Positions 23,558 through 32,336 of a stretch of DNA of 64,000 nucleotides are shown here, one piece after another. The number at the start of each line of letters is the position of its first letter. The first letter of the stretch is position 1. Below the pieces are notes generated by a model. That model had not been told where the DNA came from. It searched no databases and saw only the letters and a program-made list of their open reading frames with translations. Source of the stretch: JAWLEP01 sp964553045 (GTDB lineage Bacteria > Fermentibacterota > Fermentibacteria > Fermentibacterales > JCC-6); the NCBI GenBank assembly GCA_964553045.1, contig CAZKJG010000015.1, forward strand, positions 23,101 to 87,100, read 5' to 3'. Position numbers and translations under genes: made by a program.

Positions 23558-26417
23558 CGTCCTCCCCCTTCAGACGGGCGGCGTCGGGGTCGGAGGCCGT
23601 CTTCCACTCCAGACGCACCGCGGGGGTCAGCCGGCAGAGGTCGGAGAGGTCGCAGAAGCGGCAGACATCGTAGGAAGATGACAGGGGGAGCGGCGGGAAG
23701 TAGCCCCTGTCCATCAGGTCGGCGAAGAGCCCTGCCCTGGCCTCGGCCTGCGCCGCGGCCTCGGCCAGCTCCTCGGCGCGGAATATCGGCTGGCGGTCCA
23801 GCTCCCGCTCCAGGTAGAGGTAGCCCACGCGCACGGGCTCCTCGCCCTGCTGGGCGTACAGGCAGGCGTACAGCGGAAGCTGCATCATCTCGCCGCCGCG
23901 GGTATTCCTCTCCACGATGTATGCGGACTTGGCGCTGCCGCTCTTGAAGTCCAGCAGCACCGTCCCGTCCGACGCCTTCAGGACCAGGTCTATCCTGCCC
24001 CTGGTCTTCCTGCCGGCAAAGGTGCCTCTCACCGACATCTCCGCGGCCTCCACGGTCCAGCCCTCCGGCTGCATGGAGCGCACCAGCGCAACCAGTTTCG
24101 GGGTCTCCCGCCGGACGAAGGCCTCCTCGAAGGCCCGGCTTCCCAGCTGGGCCGCCAGGCCTTTCTTCGAGGCTGCCCGGCGGACGCACTCCTCCACCTG
24201 GCCCGCCTTCGGGGAGAAGCCGTGTCTTTCCAGGACGCGCTCCAGCGCCGCGTGGAGGACGTTGCCCCGCACCATGGGGTCGGGCTGGCTGCCCACGGTG
24301 CAGTCGGGGTCGGGCCTCAGCCGCCAGACCTTCTCCGCCAGGCAGGCGAAGGGGCAGCGGGCGTAGCCCTCCAGCAGGGAGGCGGACAGCATGGAGGCCA
24401 GCCTTTCGGGGCGGACCCCCAGGTTGCCGTCGTGGGGGCCGAAGGGGTCTCCGGATATCCTCTCCAGTTCCGCTTCCAGCACCATGGCGGAGAAGGGGCC
24501 GGTGAGAAGCGGCCTGGCGCCATTGCGGCGCGAGGCCTCCCGGGCCCTTCTCTGGCCCGGGTGGCCGCCGGCCAGGAGCAGGTGCCGGGGGCCTCCGGCG
24601 GACCGCCGCTCCGGCGTGTCCTCCGGCAGGCCGTCCAGGAAGGGGGAGGCGAACACCTGCCGGCCCTGGCTGTCGCTGCCCCGGCGGACCAGGCAGAGGG
24701 TCTCGGAGGCGGCCTCGGCGGCCTGCATCAGCAGCAGCTCCTGCTCCAGCACAGCGCAGGGTGCGGAGGGCAGCTGCAGCCGCTCCCTCAGGGGCTCGGG
24801 AAGTCTGGGATCCTCCCTGGGCATGCCGGGGAAGACGTCCTCCTCCAGGTCGCAGACCAGGACGTGTTTCCACAGCCCGCCCCGGGCCGCCTCGGGCGTC
24901 AGTACGCGCACCCCCGTCCTGCTGCCGGTCCTTACGGCGGTCTCCGCCCTGCCCAGGGCCCGGACGATCAGGTCTGCGGTCTGCCCGGCGGAGAGCTCGG
25001 CGTCCACCGGCGGCCGCTCCATTCCCGCCAGGCCCGCGGCCAGCCTCTTCCGGGCGGGGGCGGACATGGCCCCGTCCGCCAGGGAGAGAAGGCCCGCTAC
25101 GGCGGACTCGGGGCTGCGCCTGCGGGGTGAGAGGTATTGGTGGCAGACTGAGAGGAAGCCCTCCAGGCCGCCGGCTGCTTCGGGATGTCTGCGGGCAGCG
25201 GCCAGCCAGTCGGAGAGGCCGTGGCGGACGCCGGTGGCCTCTATCAGGGCCAGCAGGCCGGCCCGGTCGAAACGGCAGCCCTGCGAGAGGCATCCGGTGG
25301 TGGCCACCTTCAGCAGGCTCGAGTAGTGGTAGTCGCTCTCCTCCAGGTCCAGCAGCGCCTCCACCATTCGCCCCGTCGGGGTCTGCAGCAGGGGTACCGA
25401 AAGCCCGGCTGCGCAGGGGATCCCCTCGTGGTGGCAGAGCCTGGCCACCAGACTGCCGGTTTCCTCCCTGGCCACTACGGCCACCTCCATGGGTGCGGCT
25501 CCGTCGGACAGCAGGCGGGTGATCCGGTCCACCGCCGCCCTTGCGGTGCCCAGCGCACCCCTGGTGACCAGCAGATCCATCCCCCGGGGGGGCGAGGTGC
25601 GGCCCCCGGTGAGCATGTTGCGGACCACCGGCTCGAAGACCGGCTCCCCGCCTCCCCTAAGCCGCCGGGGCCGGTGAAGCGAGAGAGACTTCAGCAGGTC
25701 GTCGGTGCGGCGGGTGACCTCCCCCCAGCGGTCCATGCCGGGGCGGGAGGGTGTGAGCCACTCCATTCGGCCTGCCCATCGGGCCAGGCGTATCACAAGC
25801 CACCTCTGCAGCGGGTTGAGCTCGTAGAAGCCGTAGAGGACCAGGAGGTCGGGGGGCTCCGCCTCGGGCACACTGCGCATGGCCCGGTCCGGAGCCCGGG
25901 GGAAGCAGCCCTCCCGCAGCCCCAGGTAGGCCTCGAAGGCCCTTCCCACCGCCGGGGCCAGGTCGCCTGCCTCCCCGCCCACCACGGTGAGGGCAATCCG
26001 GTAGGTCTCCGGCTCGATCCCCAGCAGGAGCATCTTCTCGAAGAAATCGGCCAGGGAGGCGGCAGCCGGCAGGCTTCCCCGCAGGCCCGACAGGGCGGTG
26101 CCGCCTCCGGCCTCCCTCAGGGCCTGCAGGCCCATGGCGGCCCGGGACACGGCGTCCACCTCCGCAGAGGCCGCGGAGAGGCTGCCCGCCGCCTCGGCCA
26201 GCCGGCGCAGGCTGGGGAACCACCTGATGCCGTGGCCCACCCCTCCGTCGGCAATCAGGAGGGACTGAAGCCTCTCCACCTGCGTCCTGTTGGCGGTGGC
26301 CACCATTACCCGGCCCGATGCGCCGCCTGCCAGCAGCTCCACGGCCCGCCGCTCCAGGTCGCGGAAGCCTCCCTGCCCGATCAGGACGGTGTCGGTGGGC
26401 CTGACTATGGCCGGCAT
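23550..26417 (-). CDS. addB: AddB-type nuclease subunit with iron-sulphur staple
   Basis: This 955-residue protein has the features of AddB: an N-terminal inactive helicase fold, GARGG... text where AddA has motor motifs, and a C-terminal nuclease with LLDFKSG (Asp823, Lys825) after GRIDLVLK. Four cysteines suited to the AddB 4Fe-4S staple are present: one in YARCPFACL and a C-x2-C-x5-C group (VCRFCDLSDLC, Cys919, 922, 928). No Walker A is visible at the N terminus, so it should not be a motor. The ATG shares the TGATG junction with the eIF2B-like gene, so translation is coupled to it. AddAB loads recombinase at breaks and can degrade phage DNA. Confidence 0.85.
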   Translation of the reverse strand: MPAIVRPTDTVLIGQGGFRDLERRAVELLAGGASGRVMVATANRTQVERLQSLLIADGGVGHGIRWFPSLRRLAEAAGSLSAASAEVDAVSRAAMGLQALREAGGGTALSGLRGSLPAAASLADFFEKMLLLGIEPETYRIALTVVGGEAGDLAPAVGRAFEAYLGLREGCFPRAPDRAMRSVPEAEPPDLLVLYGFYELNPLQRWLVIRLARWAGRMEWLTPSRPGMDRWGEVTRRTDDLLKSLSLHRPRRLRGGGEPVFEPVVRNMLTGGRTSPPRGMDLLVTRGALGTARAAVDRITRLLSDGAAPMEVAVVAREETGSLVARLCHHEGIPCAAGLSVPLLQTPTGRMVEALLDLEESDYHYSSLLKVATTGCLSQGCRFDRAGLLALIEATGVRHGLSDWLAAARRHPEAAGGLEGFLSVCHQYLSPRRRSPESAVAGLLSLADGAMSAPARKRLAAGLAGMERPPVDAELSAGQTADLIVRALGRAETAVRTGSRTGVRVLTPEAARGGLWKHVLVCDLEEDVFPGMPREDPRLPEPLRERLQLPSAPCAVLEQELLLMQAAEAASETLCLVRRGSDSQGRQVFASPFLDGLPEDTPERRSAGGPRHLLLAGGHPGQRRAREASRRNGARPLLTGPFSAMVLEAELERISGDPFGPHDGNLGVRPERLASMLSASLLEGYARCPFACLAEKVWRLRPDPDCTVGSQPDPMVRGNVLHAALERVLERHGFSPKAGQVEECVRRAASKKGLAAQLGSRAFEEAFVRRETPKLVALVRSMQPEGWTVEAAEMSVRGTFAGRKTRGRIDLVLKASDGTVLLDFKSGSAKSAYIVERNTRGGEMMQLPLYACLYAQQGEEPVRVGYLYLERELDRQPIFRAEELAEAAAQAEARAGLFADLMDRGYFPPLPLSSSYDVCRFCDLSDLCRLTPAVRLEWKTASDPDAARLKGEDDA

Positions 26418-27142
26418 CAGCCCATCACCCGCACTCCCTGCAGGGGCACTCTTTCGAACAGGGGGCTGTGGGGGCGGTCCCCGTACTCCCGCGCCGACAG
26501 GCGCTTGCCGGGGCCGGCCAGGAACAGCGGCTCCAGGCCCGCCTCCAGTGCGGCCTCCACTATTCGGGCGGTGCCCGTCTTGTTCACCACGTAGTCCTCC
26601 GTCACCGCGTCGGCCCCCAGCATCGGCAGCAGCCCGTGTTGGCGGACCAGCTCCGGGGCCTGGGCGTCGTTCACCAGAGTGGGCCGCAGGCCGTTGCCGG
26701 AGAGTGCTTCTGCCGCGCTGCGGCCCTCGCCGCCGGGAAGGGACAGGGTCTGGAATAAGGCCTCGGGGGGAGGGAAGACCGCCGAGAGCACCGAGATCAC
26801 CGTGCCGCTGTTGCTGTGGCAGATCAAAGATCTTCCCGAGATAAGCGGCTCCACTGTCTCCGCCAGCCTTCGCAGACTGCCCTCCATCTCCGAAAGAAGC
26901 CGGCCCGCCTCGGCGGCGGGGTCGTCGGCCCGCTCCAGCCTGCCGGCCAGGAAGCGCAGGGGGGCCATGTCCCCCGCCATCTCCCGCAGCCTTCGGGGGG
27001 TGTCGGGGGGGAAGGCCCTGCCTTCGGCCAGGGCCCGCAGCACCCGCCGGTAGATCATGGAGGCGCCTGAGGTGGTGTCATCGGCCAGCCGCGCCAGCAG
27101 CCGTCCGCCCTCCGAGCTCCCGGGTCCGCTTTTCTTCTGCAT
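26417..27142 (-). CDS. eIF2B alpha/beta/delta-like protein
   Basis: This 241-residue protein matches the C-terminal fold of eIF2B-like/ribose-1,5-bisphosphate isomerase/MtnA family proteins: LICHSNSGTVISVLSAV, LVNDAQAPELV, MLGADAVTEDYVVNKTGTARI, and a LFLAGPGKRL tail. MtnA and R15P isomerase carry an active-site Asp in GAD; here GADAV is kept, but the CxxxAxxG catalytic Cys region of true isomerases reads CHSNSGTV. Isomerase activity is therefore possible but unproven. The ATG at 27142 has only a weak Shine-Dalgarno. The gene ends in the TGATG that starts addB, a link to the repair genes that I cannot explain. Confidence 0.75.
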   Translation of the reverse strand: MQKKSGPGSSEGGRLLARLADDTTSGASMIYRRVLRALAEGRAFPPDTPRRLREMAGDMAPLRFLAGRLERADDPAAEAGRLLSEMEGSLRRLAETVEPLISGRSLICHSNSGTVISVLSAVFPPPEALFQTLSLPGGEGRSAAEALSGNGLRPTLVNDAQAPELVRQHGLLPMLGADAVTEDYVVNKTGTARIVEAALEAGLEPLFLAGPGKRLSAREYGDRPHSPLFERVPLQGVRVMG

Positions 27143-27290
27143 GGGTCCAATAAGGCCCCCGTCGGCGCGGTATGTCAATGGCGAGGCGGGCGCCGGAAGT
27201 ATCGGGGGTCTCTCTTTTTTGCGGGATGTTCGGGGAGTATCTTGCCTTCGAAAAGATCGGAACCGGCTCGGATTGCTGGAAGGCGAAGAG

Positions 27291-28289
27291 ATGGCCAGGA
27301 TTCTGCGGGTGCTTGCCGCGCTGCTGCCGGCGGTTCTCTCATGCTGCGCGGACATCACCGAGTACGACGCGCTCTGGGTCTGGCGGGCGGAGGTGCTTTC
27401 CCTGCCCGACCTGGCCCCCCTGGGAACCATTCCCGGCCTGGAGGGCGGCCGGCAGGTGCTTTCGCTGGGAGAGAGCGTTTTCCTGGTCTCCAGCCTGGAG
27501 GGTGTGGTCTACAGGTGCTCCGCCGCAGAGCAGGCGGTGATGGACACCTGGCGTCTCTCCGACGCCCTCTCGGGAGGATGCGGCGACATGGTGGCCAGCC
27601 CCTGCTCCACCACCTTCTACGTCATCGCTTCCTTCGAGAGCCTGTACGAGGTGGACGCTCTGGAGGGCTCCATTCTGGCCAGCCTAAGTCCGGCGGACTT
27701 TCCGGTGGCTCTGGGTGATGGACTGAATGGGGAGCACATCTACGCCGCCGACGGACCTACGGGGTGGGTGTACGAGATGTACTGCCCCGGCAACTACGCC
27801 GAGCGGGCGGTGCAGTGCGACAGGAGCCCGGCGGTGCTGGAGCCGCTCAGCGAGGGGCCGGGGTACATTCTGCTGGGCTGCTCCGACACGCGTGGTTCGG
27901 TCTGCTTCCTGCGGCTGGACACCTTCGAGACGGTGAAGTGGGAGTCGGGCAGCGCCTGCGCCGACCTGGCGCAGATGAACGACTCCACCTGGGCCATAGC
28001 GCGGCCGGAGTGGTCGGGGGACCAGGGCAGCGTGCTGGTCTGCAGGGGCGTGGAATACGGCATCTCCACCACCGAGCTGGAGCTGGGCGGGCGCCCGCAG
28101 CGCGTGTGCTGGGACGAGTACCGTGACCTGCTCTACGTGGGCTCGCGGACCGACGGCGGCAGCACGCTGATCTCGGCCTGGTCGCCCGACAGCTCCAGGG
28201 TGGTGGCCGAGGTGGAGCTGGACGGCATCCTGCAGGACATGGCCGTGACGCCGGGGGAGAGCCGCCTCATAGTCCTCCTCTACGAGTAG
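27291..28289 (+). CDS. Beta-propeller-like lipoprotein
   Basis: This 332-residue lipoprotein (lipobox AVLSC, Cys18) starts its mature part with C-x3-TEY, then short repeats of about 45 residues with strand-turn patterns (LGTIPGLEGGRQVLSLGESVFLV, VYRCSAAEQAVMDTW, ...). It reads like a YncE/WD40-type seven-blade propeller, but repeat boundaries are weak. It resembles the lipoprotein at 34958-35971 in the CxxxTEY start, the GRQVL/ARSLA segment and the GVVYR/GRVYE turn, so the two are paralogues. GGAAGG lies seven bases before the ATG. It is the first gene of a plus-strand run with the TPR and SppA genes. The ligand is unknown. Confidence 0.75.
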   Translation: MARILRVLAALLPAVLSCCADITEYDALWVWRAEVLSLPDLAPLGTIPGLEGGRQVLSLGESVFLVSSLEGVVYRCSAAEQAVMDTWRLSDALSGGCGDMVASPCSTTFYVIASFESLYEVDALEGSILASLSPADFPVALGDGLNGEHIYAADGPTGWVYEMYCPGNYAERAVQCDRSPAVLEPLSEGPGYILLGCSDTRGSVCFLRLDTFETVKWESGSACADLAQMNDSTWAIARPEWSGDQGSVLVCRGVEYGISTTELELGGRPQRVCWDEYRDLLYVGSRTDGGSTLISAWSPDSSRVVAEVELDGILQDMAVTPGESRLIVLLYE

Positions 28290-28320
28290 CGGCGATACTC
28301 CTTGTGATTGGTGAGGAAGA

Positions 28321-29037
28321 ATGATAGACACCGCCCGCCTGGGACGCAGGCTGATGCGGCTGAAGCAGCGTATCGCCCGGGAGACCGACCCCGCCCGGCT
28401 GCGGAAGCTGCGCAAGGACGAGGCGCAGACCATGCTGGAGCTGGGCCAGCCGGAGCAGGCGGCCGGGCTGGCCGGGAAGCTGGCGGAGGATTACCCAGAC
28501 TGGCCCGCCGGCTGGGCCCTGCTGGGAGACCTGCGCTGCCGGCTGTCCCGCTGGGAGGGCGCCGAGGAGGCCTTCTCCCGGGCGGTGGAGCTGCGGGAGG
28601 CCGCCGGCATGGACTCCGCCTGGCTGCGGCAGGGGCCGCTGTACCTGCTGGCGGAGGCCCGGGGCGACCACGGGAGGTGCCTGGATCTGGCCGATACGGG
28701 GACCGGCACCGGCCGGGTGCTACGCTGCCGCGCGCTGCGGCTGATGGGACGGGAGTGCGATCTGCCCGGAGGCGGGATGTCCGAGCCCCTGGCGAAGAGG
28801 CTGCTTCCCCTGGAGCGGGCCTGGCGCGGCGCAGACCCCCGGGCCATGCCCCCGGCCCTGGATGGATGGGACGACGAGCGGGAGTGGCGCTGGCGATTCG
28901 TGGTGGAGGGCGTGGCGCTGTTCGAGCGGGCCGGGCTCTCCCCCTCGCCCTGGCGGAAGGCCCTGCGGGACTTCGGCTCCCCCGTCGCCGACCCCCGGTA
29001 TCCTGCCGAGCGGAAGTCGCTGAAGGGGCGGCTCTAG
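28321..29037 (+). CDS. TPR-like cytoplasmic protein
   Basis: This 238-residue protein without signal peptide is rich in Arg and Leu helices. One clear tetratricopeptide unit is seen (residues about 40-95: LELGQPEQAAGLAGKLAEDYPDW, WALLGDLRCRLSRWEGAEEAFSRAVEL), followed by more helical repeats with looser match. GAGGAAGA precedes the ATG. It lies 31 bases after the propeller lipoprotein and 85 bases before the SppA gene. Likely a protein-interaction adapter; no partner can be named. Confidence 0.7.
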   Translation: MIDTARLGRRLMRLKQRIARETDPARLRKLRKDEAQTMLELGQPEQAAGLAGKLAEDYPDWPAGWALLGDLRCRLSRWEGAEEAFSRAVELREAAGMDSAWLRQGPLYLLAEARGDHGRCLDLADTGTGTGRVLRCRALRLMGRECDLPGGGMSEPLAKRLLPLERAWRGADPRAMPPALDGWDDEREWRWRFVVEGVALFERAGLSPSPWRKALRDFGSPVADPRYPAERKSLKGRL

Positions 29038-29050
29038 AACGGCTCAACCA

Positions 29051-29081
29051 TTGGCTGCCGGTCGATTTTTCCTTAGATAAT
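29051..29081 (+). promoter_or_regulatory. Possible promoter for the SppA-like gene
   Basis: A good -10 (GATAAT, 29076-29081, in TTAGATAAT) lies 41 bases before the ATG at 29123. The only -35-like hexamer, TTGGCT at 29051-29056, has a 19-base spacer. Consensus match is moderate. Confidence 0.4.
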
Positions 29082-29122
29082 CCCGAAGACAATGACACGG
29101 TCCCCATAAGGGAGGTATTCCC

Positions 29123-31471
29123 ATGCGCCGCAGCATAGCCCTTGCCGTCCTCGCCGCCTTCGCAGTGTCCGCCGGCCCCATAGCCGGGCCGCAACCCCTG
29201 TTCTCCTGGCCCGCCTACCCCGAGGCGGGCGCGCCGGACCTGGCCAACCCCGCCGGTTACGCGCTGCAGCCCGACTTCGGTCTGCAGGTGGGCCTCACCC
29301 TCAGCGACAGCACCGTGGAGTCGCCCGACCGTGCGGCCCTCGTGCTGCCGGGGGCCGGCATATCCGGCTGGTGGTGCGACGACCAGGGCCTGCGCCGTTT
29401 CGACACCGGCTTCGGGACCGACATCTTCGGCGGCATGGCCTCCTTCGGCCTGGGCTATACGTGGTACGACCCCACCGGCGCGGACAGCCCCTGGGAGGGG
29501 GCTTCGGCCTGGACGCTGGGCTGGCTGGTGCGGCCGGCGCCCTACGTGAGCCTGGGGGCGGTGCGGCGGAGCGCCGTCGATCTGGAGGGGTCGGACATCG
29601 ACCCCGAGTACCGCGCGGGACTGGCCCTGAGGCCCGCCGGCCGGCTGCTGACGCTGGTGGGCAGCTACCGTCTGGAAAGCGACGACGCCGACGACGAGAT
29701 AACCGGGGGCCTGGAGCTGCGGCCGCTGGAGGGCCTGGCCCTGAGGCTGGAGGCCGGGGAGGAGCACTTCCGCGGCGGCCTGGGCCTGGAGATGGGCAGC
29801 GCCGGGCTGGCCTCGGCCGGCACCGTGGACGACGGCGGCGAGTACCAGACCGGCAGGCTGGCCCTGAGCCTGACCTCCAGCCCCAGGGAGAACCTGCTGC
29901 AGGGAGGCGGCCGCTTCGTGCGGTTCACCCCGGGCGAGACCGATGAGCTGCGGACCCGGGCCTTCTTCGGCCCGGTGAGGCCCTGCTTCACCGACCGGAC
30001 GCTGATGCTGGACCACATGGCCGCAGACCCCGATGTGGCCGGTGTGATACTGGACATCACCGAGGGAGTGGGCAACCTGGCGCAGGCAGAGGAGCTGCGG
30101 GAGGCGCTGCGGCGCATCCGATCCCGGGGCGGCAGGATCTACGTCTACTCCGAGGGCCTGGGCAACGCCTCCTACTACGTGGCCACCCTGGCGAAGAGGA
30201 TATACATGCACCCCAGCGGCGGGGTCTCCTTCCTGGGCCTGTCATCCTTCGGCCTGTTCGCCCGAAACCTGCTGGACAGGCTGGGGGTATACCCCGACCT
30301 GCAGCACATCGGCCGCTACAAGTCCGCCAGCGACATGTTCACCCGCTCGGACATGTCCGACGCCCAGAGGGAGGCCACCCGGGCGCTGCTGGAGGCCGAG
30401 CAGGCGGAGCTGATCCGGGGGGTGGCCAACGGCTGGGGCCTGGAGCCCGCCCAGCTGAGGCTGGCCATGGAGAACGGCCCCCACACCGCCCGGCAGGCCC
30501 TGGAGGCCGGGCTGATCAGCGACATAGCCCACCGCGACGAGGTGGAGGACCTGATCGAGGCCGACCTGGGCCGGGAGATCTCCGTGGAGTCGCTGCAGGA
30601 GTACCGGTCCTCCATTCCCGTGGAGGACCCGTGGCGCTCGAGCGACCACGTGGCGGTGCTGGTGGCCAGCGGGGCCATAGTCAACGGAGAGAGCGGCCCC
30701 GGAGGTTTCATGGGAGGAGCGGCCCTGGGGGACGAGAGCTTCGGAAACATGGTCGAGGAGGCGCTGGCGGCGCCGGGGGTTCGGGCCCTGGTGGTGCGGA
30801 TAGACTCCCCCGGCGGCGACGCCCTGGCCAGCGAGAACATGCTGCACGCCCTGGACCGCGCCGGCGAGAAGGTCCCGGTGGTGGTGTCCATGGGCGGCGT
30901 GGCGGCCTCCGGCGGCTACTACATGGCCTGCGGCGCCGACATGATCTTCGCCGACAGGACCACCGTAACCGGCTCCATAGGAATCATCAGCGGGAAGTTC
31001 TCCTTCGGGGGCACCCTGGACTCCATCGGGGTTACCGTGGATGAGGTGCCCGGGGCCGCGCGCTCCGGCATGGGCAGCCCCTTCCGGCAGTACACCCCCG
31101 AGGAGCGGGAGCGGCGGATGGAGATGCTGTGGGACGGCTACCGGCTGTTCGTGAACAGGGTGGCGGAGGGCCGGGGCATGACCTACGAGGCCGTGGACTC
31201 CATCGCCCGCGGCCGGGTGTGGGCCGGCTCCGATGCCCTGGAGATCGGCCTGATCGACCGCAACGGAGGCGTGCTGGACGCCATTGGCGAGGCCGGCCGC
31301 ATGGCGGGAATGACCCGGGTCGGAATGGAGAACGTGCGGGTCTACCCCACTCCCGACTTCCCCGGGACCATCAGCATTCCCGGCCCCTTCGGCGCCGGCG
31401 CGCGGACCCTGCTGGACCTGCTGGGCGAGGAGCGGACGCTCTACCTGATGGCCCCCTTCGTGATGGAGTGA
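29123..31471 (+). CDS. sppA: SppA-type signal peptide peptidase with N-terminal barrel-like domain
   Basis: This 782-residue protein has a signal peptide (1-18), then about 270 residues that do not belong to SppA. These are strand-rich, alternating and Gly/aromatic-rich (FGGMASFGLGYTWYDPTG, ASAWTLGWLVRPAPYVSLGAV, TLVGSYRLESD), like an outer-membrane barrel or a PorV-like half barrel. From about residue 285 it is a long-form SppA with two S49 domains: Lys400 in GRYKSASDMF and Ser596 in VAASGGYY are 196 apart, as in the E. coli type (Lys209/Ser409). SppA normally cleaves leftover signal peptides at the inner membrane. Fusion to a barrel-like module suggests an outer-membrane or periplasmic variant. 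LarE follows 7 bases later. Confidence 0.85.
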   Translation: MRRSIALAVLAAFAVSAGPIAGPQPLFSWPAYPEAGAPDLANPAGYALQPDFGLQVGLTLSDSTVESPDRAALVLPGAGISGWWCDDQGLRRFDTGFGTDIFGGMASFGLGYTWYDPTGADSPWEGASAWTLGWLVRPAPYVSLGAVRRSAVDLEGSDIDPEYRAGLALRPAGRLLTLVGSYRLESDDADDEITGGLELRPLEGLALRLEAGEEHFRGGLGLEMGSAGLASAGTVDDGGEYQTGRLALSLTSSPRENLLQGGGRFVRFTPGETDELRTRAFFGPVRPCFTDRTLMLDHMAADPDVAGVILDITEGVGNLAQAEELREALRRIRSRGGRIYVYSEGLGNASYYVATLAKRIYMHPSGGVSFLGLSSFGLFARNLLDRLGVYPDLQHIGRYKSASDMFTRSDMSDAQREATRALLEAEQAELIRGVANGWGLEPAQLRLAMENGPHTARQALEAGLISDIAHRDEVEDLIEADLGREISVESLQEYRSSIPVEDPWRSSDHVAVLVASGAIVNGESGPGGFMGGAALGDESFGNMVEEALAAPGVRALVVRIDSPGGDALASENMLHALDRAGEKVPVVVSMGGVAASGGYYMACGADMIFADRTTVTGSIGIISGKFSFGGTLDSIGVTVDEVPGAARSGMGSPFRQYTPEERERRMEMLWDGYRLFVNRVAEGRGMTYEAVDSIARGRVWAGSDALEIGLIDRNGGVLDAIGEAGRMAGMTRVGMENVRVYPTPDFPGTISIPGPFGAGARTLLDLLGEERTLYLMAPFVME

Positions 31472-31478
31472 CGTCCTG

Positions 31479-32243
31479 ATGGGCAGTGTGCCGGAGGACC
31501 TTCGCGTGGCGCTCTCGAAGCCGGACGGCCTGGCCGTGCTGGTCTCCGGGGGCCTGGACAGCGAGGTGCTGCTGCGGGCGGCGGCGGAGGTGCGTGGCCG
31601 GGACGGGGTGCTGGCCCTCACCGCAGACTCCCCGCTGCTGGCCGACCACTACCGGCGGGTGATCGGCTCCCTGGTGGGAGACCTGGGGGTACCGCACAGG
31701 TTCGTGCTGTGGGATCCCATCGCTGTTCCGGGGGTGCGGGACAACGGCCCCGACCGTTGCTACCACTGCAAGAGGACGATATACACGGTGCTGGGGCAGG
31801 CGGCCCGGGAGGAGGGCATTCAGGCCATCGCGGACGGCACCAATGTGGATGACCTCGGCACCGACCGCCCCGGGCTGAAGGCGGCGAAGGAGCTGGAAGT
31901 GCTGCGGCCCTTCTTGGATGCGGATATGGGCCGCGCCGACGTGGAGCGGCTGGGCCGCGCCCTGGGAATGACCCGAAGGCCCCGGCCAGACGACTCCTGC
32001 CTGGCCACCCGGATCCCCGAGGGCACCCCCCTGCTGCTGCGGGAGCTGGCCCTGGCGGAGGAGCTGGAGGCCCCCCTGCGGCCCATCGTGAGGGAGAGGC
32101 TGCGGGTGTACCTGGAGGGCAGCAGGGCCCTGGTGCTCTTCCGCAAGGCCGATTCCACCGCCGTAAGCCGGCTGAAGGAGACCATGAAGGACCGCGCCCG
32201 CAGCGAGGGTATTCGGCGGTTGATCTTCGTAATGGAGGACTGA
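31479..32243 (+). CDS. larE: LarE-type ATP-dependent sulphur transferase
   Basis: This 254-residue PP-loop protein matches LarE, which adenylates and sulphurises the pyridinium dicarboxylate precursor of the nickel-pincer cofactor of lactate racemase. Motifs are SGGLDS (23-28), RCYHCKRTIY (Cys94, Cys97), DGTNVDD, and RPDDSCLATRIPEG with Cys174. Cys174 aligns with the sacrificial Cys of the Lactobacillus enzyme. The added Cys pair fits the cluster-type LarE that binds 4Fe-4S and can work catalytically. No LarB or LarC lies in the window, so its role may be cofactor synthesis for a LarA elsewhere or another sulphuration. GGAG lies ten bases upstream; it is probably cotranscribed with sppA. Confidence 0.85.
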   Translation: MGSVPEDLRVALSKPDGLAVLVSGGLDSEVLLRAAAEVRGRDGVLALTADSPLLADHYRRVIGSLVGDLGVPHRFVLWDPIAVPGVRDNGPDRCYHCKRTIYTVLGQAAREEGIQAIADGTNVDDLGTDRPGLKAAKELEVLRPFLDADMGRADVERLGRALGMTRRPRPDDSCLATRIPEGTPLLLRELALAEELEAPLRPIVRERLRVYLEGSRALVLFRKADSTAVSRLKETMKDRARSEGIRRLIFVMED

Positions 32244-32336
32244 GGCGGTCGGGGCCGGGGCCTGGCCCGCGGGGGAGCATTTGGCTAGCTTTGTTTGGTA
32301 CGCTGCGGCGCCGGCGCCCCCACATGAAGGGATTCC

